A stretch of DNA of 64,000 nucleotides from Candidatus Latescibacterota bacterium (GTDB lineage Bacteria > JAAXHH01), in the NCBI GenBank assembly GCA_022823465.1, contig JAJEHX010000013.1, forward strand, positions 60,903 through 124,902. Direction: 5' to 3'. Every line of letters begins with the position of its first letter. Positions within the stretch are counted from its first letter, which is position 1. The notes under the pieces were generated by a model. The model was given only the letters and a program-made list of their open reading frames with translations. It was not told the DNA's origin and did not search any database. The position numbers and the translations under genes were made by a program. Positions 59,779 to 64,000 of this stretch are shown here, one piece after another.

Positions 59779-60606
59779 ATGAATCCCGCAAGTCCGGACA
59801 CACTGATAGATACCGGCCGGTACCCGCTGGAAAACCTGGAAAGCCCTGGCGGACAGGGTTTTCTCGCATCCTGCCGTTCCGAGCTCGATGAGAAGTCCAT
59901 CTGCGTGCTGGAGGACTTTGTGAAGCCGAATGCGCTGGCCGGCATGGTGAAGGAGGCCAGCGCCCTGATCCCGCAGGGGTACTGCTACGACCGGCCGCGC
60001 ACGAGCTACGAGGGGAACGACTACGATGACCGGACCTGGCCCGCGGACCATCCTCGAACGTTCGAACACGTCAACCGGTACCGGCAGGTCCTGAACTACC
60101 AGATCCCCAACGACAGTCTCGTGCGCAGCGTTTTCCACTGGCCGGCGCTGACCGGGTTCGTACGCGAGATGCTCGGATTCGATACGCTGTATACGAGCGC
60201 CTGCCCCCATCTGGCCCTGACGCTGCAGATCGCCCATGAGGGCGACAGCAACGGGTGGCATTTCGATTCCAACAACGGCAACGTCACGCTGCTGATCCAA
60301 CAGCCCGATTCCGGTGGCGTCTTCGAATACGTCCCCGGTCTCCGGGAAGATCACGACGAGCATTACGACTACGTGCGCGACGTCTTCGACAGGCCTGAAA
60401 GACACGTCCGCAAGACCGACATCAAGCCCGGCACCCTCGTCCTGTTCAACGGCAAGTACGCGCTGCATCGCGTTTCGCCCGTGGGTCCCACGGGCCGGCC
60501 CCGCATCATAGCGATCTTCAGCTACGACAGGCGTCCGGACCAGCTCTTCTCCCGGGACTACATCGACATGGTGCGCAGCTTCAGACAGGATGCGGCGGCG
60601 GGTTGA
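59779..60606 (+). CDS. Fe(II)/2-oxoglutarate-dependent oxygenase
   Basis: A 275-residue 2OG oxygenase resembling the HalD/ArpA-like group. Iron ligands: WHFDSNNG (HxD, near residue 160) and the distal histidine in ALHRVSP (near 230). The 2OG arginine is in RPRIIAIFSY. Unlike the two PhyH proteins in this window it keeps the HxD aspartate. An N-terminal helical part (about 25-90) with DRPRTSYEGNDYDDRTW forms the lid. It hydroxylates or halogenates a small molecule, possibly an amino acid, given the AGCS symporter gene 18 bases downstream. Exact substrate unknown. Confidence 0.85.
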   Translation: MNPASPDTLIDTGRYPLENLESPGGQGFLASCRSELDEKSICVLEDFVKPNALAGMVKEASALIPQGYCYDRPRTSYEGNDYDDRTWPADHPRTFEHVNRYRQVLNYQIPNDSLVRSVFHWPALTGFVREMLGFDTLYTSACPHLALTLQIAHEGDSNGWHFDSNNGNVTLLIQQPDSGGVFEYVPGLREDHDEHYDYVRDVFDRPERHVRKTDIKPGTLVLFNGKYALHRVSPVGPTGRPRIIAIFSYDRRPDQLFSRDYIDMVRSFRQDAAAG

Positions 60607-60624
60607 ACCCGTATCGCTTACCCC

Positions 60625-62001
60625 ATGGATTTCATAGAACCCTACGTAGTCGCCTTTTCAAACCTGGTGTGGTCCTACGTATTCTATCTGATCATCGGTG
60701 GCGGAGCCCTACTGCTGCTCTATAGCCGCTTTATGCCGTTCCGGTACGTGAGGCACGCCTTCGACCTGGTCCGCGGCAGATACGACGATCCCGACGATCC
60801 CGGCGACGTTTCCCACTTCAAGGCGCTGGTCAGCGCCCTTTCCGCCACGATCGGCATGGGGAACATCTCCGGGGTGGCAATCGCCATCACCACGGGAGGT
60901 CCGGGGGCGGTGTTCTGGATGTGGGTCAGCGCGCTCGTCGGCATGGCGACCAAGTTCTTCACCTGCTCGCTGGCCGTCATGTACCGGGGACGTGACACCG
61001 CGGGGCGCATTCAGGGCGGACCGATGTACGTGATTTCAGAAGGCCTGGGAGGCGTCTGGAAACCCCTGGCCGTCCTCTTCGCGGTCGCCGGCGTCATCGG
61101 CTGCCTCCCGCTCCTGCAGCCCAACCAGTTGATACAGATCGTCCGGGACGTCGTGTTCGCGCCGTACATGTCTTTCGAAGGCGGCCACTTCAGATTCGAT
61201 CTCATCGCCGGACTGATCCTGTCCGGTCTCGTGGCCGTCGTGATTTTCGGCGGGATTACCCGTATTGCCGAAGTCGCTTCCCGCGCCGTGCCGGTCATGG
61301 TGGTCCTGTACATGGTTTCGACCCTGTGGATCATCCTGTACAACCTGGATGATGTGCCCCGGTATTTGTCCCTGATCCTGACGGACGCCTTCACCGGGTC
61401 CGCGGTGGCCGGCGGGGTGGTCGGCACGACCATCGTGACGGGCGTCCGCCGCGCGGCCTTTTCAAACGAGGCCGGCATCGGCACGGAAGCGCTTGCCCAC
61501 GGCGCGGCCAAGACCGGCGAGCCGGTCCGCGAGGGCCTGGTCGCCATGATGGGACCGGTCATCGATACGATGATCGTCTGCACCTGTACCGCGCTCGTGA
61601 TCCTCATGACCGGGGTATGGCAGACCACGCCGGACAACGGCGTGACGCTGACCGCCGGCGCATTCGAAGCGGCCATGCCCGGTTACGGCGCGTATATCCT
61701 TGCCGTCTGCGTGTTCTTCTTCGCCGTTACCACGCTGTTGACCTACTCCTACTATGGCGCCAAGTGCCTGAGCTTTCTGATCGGCGCCGGGTATGTAAAG
61801 TTGTATAATGCAGCCTACGTGGTTTTCGTCGTGGTCGCATCGGTTTCCTCGGTCGACGCGGTGATCAGTTTCGCCGATGGCCTGTTCGCCCTCATGGCGA
61901 TTCCGACCATGGTCTCGACCCTGCGCCTCGCTCCCCGGGTGATGGCTTCCTTTCGGCGGTACAGCGCGTCTTCGCCGATTGGGAGTTCCAGTCCTGGCTG
62001 A
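60625..62001 (+). CDS. Sodium:alanine symporter (AGCS family)
   Basis: A 458-residue amino acid carrier with about eleven helices. Family motifs are SALSATIGMGNISGVAIAI (near residue 75), FWMWVSALVGMATKF, GGPMYVISEGLGG, a FSNEAGIGTEALAHGAAKT segment (near 285) and TYSYYGAKCLSFL near the end. It takes up alanine, glycine or a related amino acid with sodium. It follows the 2OG oxygenase gene by 18 bases, suggesting that the imported amino acid is the oxygenase substrate; this is inference. Confidence 0.92.
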   Translation: MDFIEPYVVAFSNLVWSYVFYLIIGGGALLLLYSRFMPFRYVRHAFDLVRGRYDDPDDPGDVSHFKALVSALSATIGMGNISGVAIAITTGGPGAVFWMWVSALVGMATKFFTCSLAVMYRGRDTAGRIQGGPMYVISEGLGGVWKPLAVLFAVAGVIGCLPLLQPNQLIQIVRDVVFAPYMSFEGGHFRFDLIAGLILSGLVAVVIFGGITRIAEVASRAVPVMVVLYMVSTLWIILYNLDDVPRYLSLILTDAFTGSAVAGGVVGTTIVTGVRRAAFSNEAGIGTEALAHGAAKTGEPVREGLVAMMGPVIDTMIVCTCTALVILMTGVWQTTPDNGVTLTAGAFEAAMPGYGAYILAVCVFFFAVTTLLTYSYYGAKCLSFLIGAGYVKLYNAAYVVFVVVASVSSVDAVISFADGLFALMAIPTMVSTLRLAPRVMASFRRYSASSPIGSSSPG

Positions 62002-62216
62002 CCGAAAAATGTAGCGCGACCGTAATACCGAAAACGGCATATTCAGCGCTTCAATCTGCATTCTTCACAAATCTTCAAAAAATCAATATTTCGTATTTAC
62101 AACTATAAAATAATCCGACATATTGTAGTCACTCCACTAATCACCCCACAATCTATCCAGGTACAGAGGAGGGAGGATCTTATAGACTCCACCACTCACG
62201 ATTAAGGAGATTTGTC
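62002..62216. other. AT-rich leader of the TonB-dependent receptor gene
   Basis: A 215-base AT-rich gap containing AAGGAG directly before the receptor start. Promoter-like hexamers are present but none is convincing. No Fur box, riboswitch or terminator was recognised. Confidence 0.4.
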
Positions 62217-64000
62217 ATGAATTACAGCAAATTCCTTTCCTGTCTGACGGTTGCCCTGATTTCCTTCGTGGCGGCCGACACCTTCGCCCAGGAAGCCCAG
62301 GAACCGGATGACGAGGTCGAGTTCGTCATGGAAGAAGTGACGGTGACCGGTTCCCGGATCAGGGGCGAAGCCGCGGAATCCACCGCACCCGTCATAATCC
62401 TCGCCAAGACCCAAATCCAGGAAAAGGGGCTCGCGTCCATCGGCGACGTGCTCCAGACCCTGACCGTTCAGTCCAACGCCATCAACACCCAGGCCAACAA
62501 CGGAGGGGACGGATCCACCCGGATCAGTCTTCGCGGACTGGGCTCCACCCGAACGCTCGTACTGGTCAACGGCCGACGTTTCGTGCCGGGCGGCACCGGG
62601 GCGAACTCCTCCGTCGATCTGAACTCCATACCCGCTTCCGTCATTGAGCGGGTCGAGGTGCTTAAAGACGGCGCCTCGGCCGTGTATGGTTCCGACGCCA
62701 TAGGCGGTGTGGTAAACATCATCACCCGGTCGGACCTGGAAGGCGTGGAGTTCGAGTACTACCAGGGCGTCGCGGGCGCGGGCGACGGTGACGTGATCGA
62801 CGCGAGCATAACCGCCGGACTGCGAAGCGGCCGGGGCAGCATCCTGTTCTCGGCGGGGTACCACAACCGCAAGCCGGTATGGACCGGCGACCGAAGTTTC
62901 AGCGAGGCGGACAAGAGTTACGACTGGGGAACGAACGACGGCTCCTTTACCACCAGCGGCAGTTCGGCGACGCCCGAAGGAACCATCATCGACCGTCTGG
63001 GGGAGGAAGGCAACGCGGCCTGGCAGGCGATCGTTGAAAGGGCCGGGGAAGACGCCGGATTCTATTTCAACGATCCATCGGGCGGCTGGCGTCCTTTCAA
63101 CTCCGCCGGGAACTCGCTGGACGGCACAGGAGACCTGTACAACTACCAACCGGAGAACTACCTGTATACGCCACAGACCCGTTACTCCGCGTTCCTCAGC
63201 GGGAACTACCTTTTCAACGATAATCTGAGCGGGTTTTTCGAAGTTTCCTATACCAACCGGCAGTCGGACCAGAAGCTGGCCCCGACCCCGCTTTTCATTA
63301 TCAGTGAAGGCGTCTCGGTGTCGGCAGAGAACCAGTACAACGAGTTCGGCCGCGACTTTATCGACGTGCGCCGTCGGTTCGTCGAGGCGAGCAACCGCAA
63401 CTTCCTGCAGGACCTCGACACCTACCGGATTGTCCTGGGAATGGAGCACGAGTTCCAGGGATTTACCGGGGACCTGGCCTTTTCCTACGGCCGTACCAGC
63501 GGCACCAACATCAACGAGGGCCGGTTCATCCTGAGCAATATCGAAATGGCCCTGGGGCCCGATTCGGAATGTGTGGGAAGTTGCGTACCCCTGGATATCC
63601 TGCATGGTCCCGGTACGATCACGGAAGACATGCTCAGGTTTATTCAGTATACCGGTATCGCAAGGGGCTATACGACGCAGAGAATCCTGCAGTACAACCT
63701 GACCGGTGACATAGCCGAACTGCCGGCGGGCAACCTCGCCGTAGCCATCGGTGCTTCGTCCAGGTGGGAAGCAGGCAGCGCTATCCCCGATCCCATCACC
63801 GCCACGGGCAATACCACGGGCAACAAGCAGGAAGCAACCGAGGGCGACTACTCCGTCCGCGCGGTGTACGCCGAAACAAGCATTCCGGTCTTCCAGGGAG
63901 AGATGGGCGGCCTTGACGTTACGGCCGCGGGCCGGCTCTTCAGCTACGACACCTTCGGTACGGACTTCACCTACGAAGCGGGCGGCCCGCCCTCTTGGAA
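62217..64000 (+). CDS. TonB-dependent receptor (3' end outside window)
   Basis: The first 594 codons of an outer-membrane TonB-dependent receptor. Signal peptide (cut near TFAQ), a TonB-box-like EEVTVTGSRIR (near residue 40), then a plug domain (about 50-170) with ISLRGLGSTRTLVLVNGRRF, VEVLKDGASAVYGSDAIGGVVNIITR and the start of a beta barrel. The frame is open to the end of the window. AAGGAG lies before the ATG. It imports a large or scarce ligand (siderophore, vitamin, glycan or peptide); the family does not show which. The upstream amino acid symporter gene may be unrelated. Confidence 0.92.
   Translation, partial: MNYSKFLSCLTVALISFVAADTFAQEAQEPDDEVEFVMEEVTVTGSRIRGEAAESTAPVIILAKTQIQEKGLASIGDVLQTLTVQSNAINTQANNGGDGSTRISLRGLGSTRTLVLVNGRRFVPGGTGANSSVDLNSIPASVIERVEVLKDGASAVYGSDAIGGVVNIITRSDLEGVEFEYYQGVAGAGDGDVIDASITAGLRSGRGSILFSAGYHNRKPVWTGDRSFSEADKSYDWGTNDGSFTTSGSSATPEGTIIDRLGEEGNAAWQAIVERAGEDAGFYFNDPSGGWRPFNSAGNSLDGTGDLYNYQPENYLYTPQTRYSAFLSGNYLFNDNLSGFFEVSYTNRQSDQKLAPTPLFIISEGVSVSAENQYNEFGRDFIDVRRRFVEASNRNFLQDLDTYRIVLGMEHEFQGFTGDLAFSYGRTSGTNINEGRFILSNIEMALGPDSECVGSCVPLDILHGPGTITEDMLRFIQYTGIARGYTTQRILQYNLTGDIAELPAGNLAVAIGASSRWEAGSAIPDPITATGNTTGNKQEATEGDYSVRAVYAETSIPVFQGEMGGLDVTAAGRLFSYDTFGTDFTYEAGGPPSW

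Overview
The window is high-GC (about 60-65% by eye) bacterial chromosome. It is densely coded, with short intergenic gaps, about 54 protein genes on both strands and no rRNA. The gene mix suggests an uncultured marine or sponge-associated lineage of the Latescibacterota / Poribacteria / Gemmatimonadota type: several phytanoyl-CoA-dioxygenase-like proteins, an enolase-superfamily dehydratase, Gfo/Idh/MocA plus TIM-barrel sugar isomerase genes, a YtxJ (bacillithiol-type) protein, DUF1028, DUF6702, large TPR/FG-GAP lipoproteins and a TonB-dependent receptor. Lipoproteins, a porin and the receptor indicate a diderm cell. The phylum is an inference; no rRNA or ribosomal protein is present to settle it.

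Layout. 0.1-7 kb: an orphan GroES-like protein, a BI-1 membrane protein, a collagen-like lipoprotein coupled to signal peptidase I, an M1 metallopeptidase, a second lipoprotein paralogous to the first, an AT-rich gap with a decayed tRNA-like element, and a DUF6702 protein. 7-13 kb: a catabolic cluster (nucleotidyltransferase, Gfo/Idh/MocA oxidoreductase, sugar isomerase, class III aminotransferase, family 5 solute-binding protein) closed by a strong bidirectional terminator. 13-20.5 kb: TPR protein, cupins, fatty acid desaturase, diiron ferritin-like protein, ClC channel with CBS and TrkA-C domains, porin. 20.5-29.4 kb: an anti-sigma kinase / threonine aldolase / threonylcarbamoyl-AMP synthase operon, lipase, mutL, PQQ-type sugar dehydrogenase, an EpmA/LysRS-like enzyme and a zinc dehydrogenase. 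29.4-37 kb: a tight minus-strand operon PhyH, mandelate-racemase-like, AAA ATPase, PurO-like IMP cyclohydrolase, giant TPR/FG-GAP lipoprotein. 37-52.8 kb: alanine-type aminotransferase, NHL lipoprotein, HupE, tatA, glycerate kinase, a second PhyH, FAD/Fe-S D-2-hydroxyacid dehydrogenase, DUF1028, MFS, YtxJ, FAD amine oxidase, mutY. 52.8-54.7 kb: a lower-GC restriction-modification island. 54.7-64 kb: small membrane protein, recA, large TPR protein, an unknown protein, a 2OG oxygenase, an AGCS symporter, and a TonB-dependent receptor cut by the window end.

Two structural observations stand out. First, the restriction-modification operon sits between mutY and recA and is bracketed by two copies of the mutY 3' end. 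The copy at 52720-52760 lies in the intact gene and the copy at 54647-54687 is a remnant. This marks insertion with duplication or replacement of the mutY 3' end. Second, short degenerate tandem duplications (units of 9-34 bp, two to five copies) recur throughout the window. Most lie at or just past stop codons and some lie in frame inside genes, which suggests a genome-wide slippage or duplication process. Other points of interest are two PhyH proteins that lack the carboxylate of the HxD iron motif, a PurO-like gene translationally coupled to an ATPase, an EpmA-like synthetase that keeps an OB-like N-terminal domain, and a ClC with a channel-type valine at the internal proton-glutamate position.
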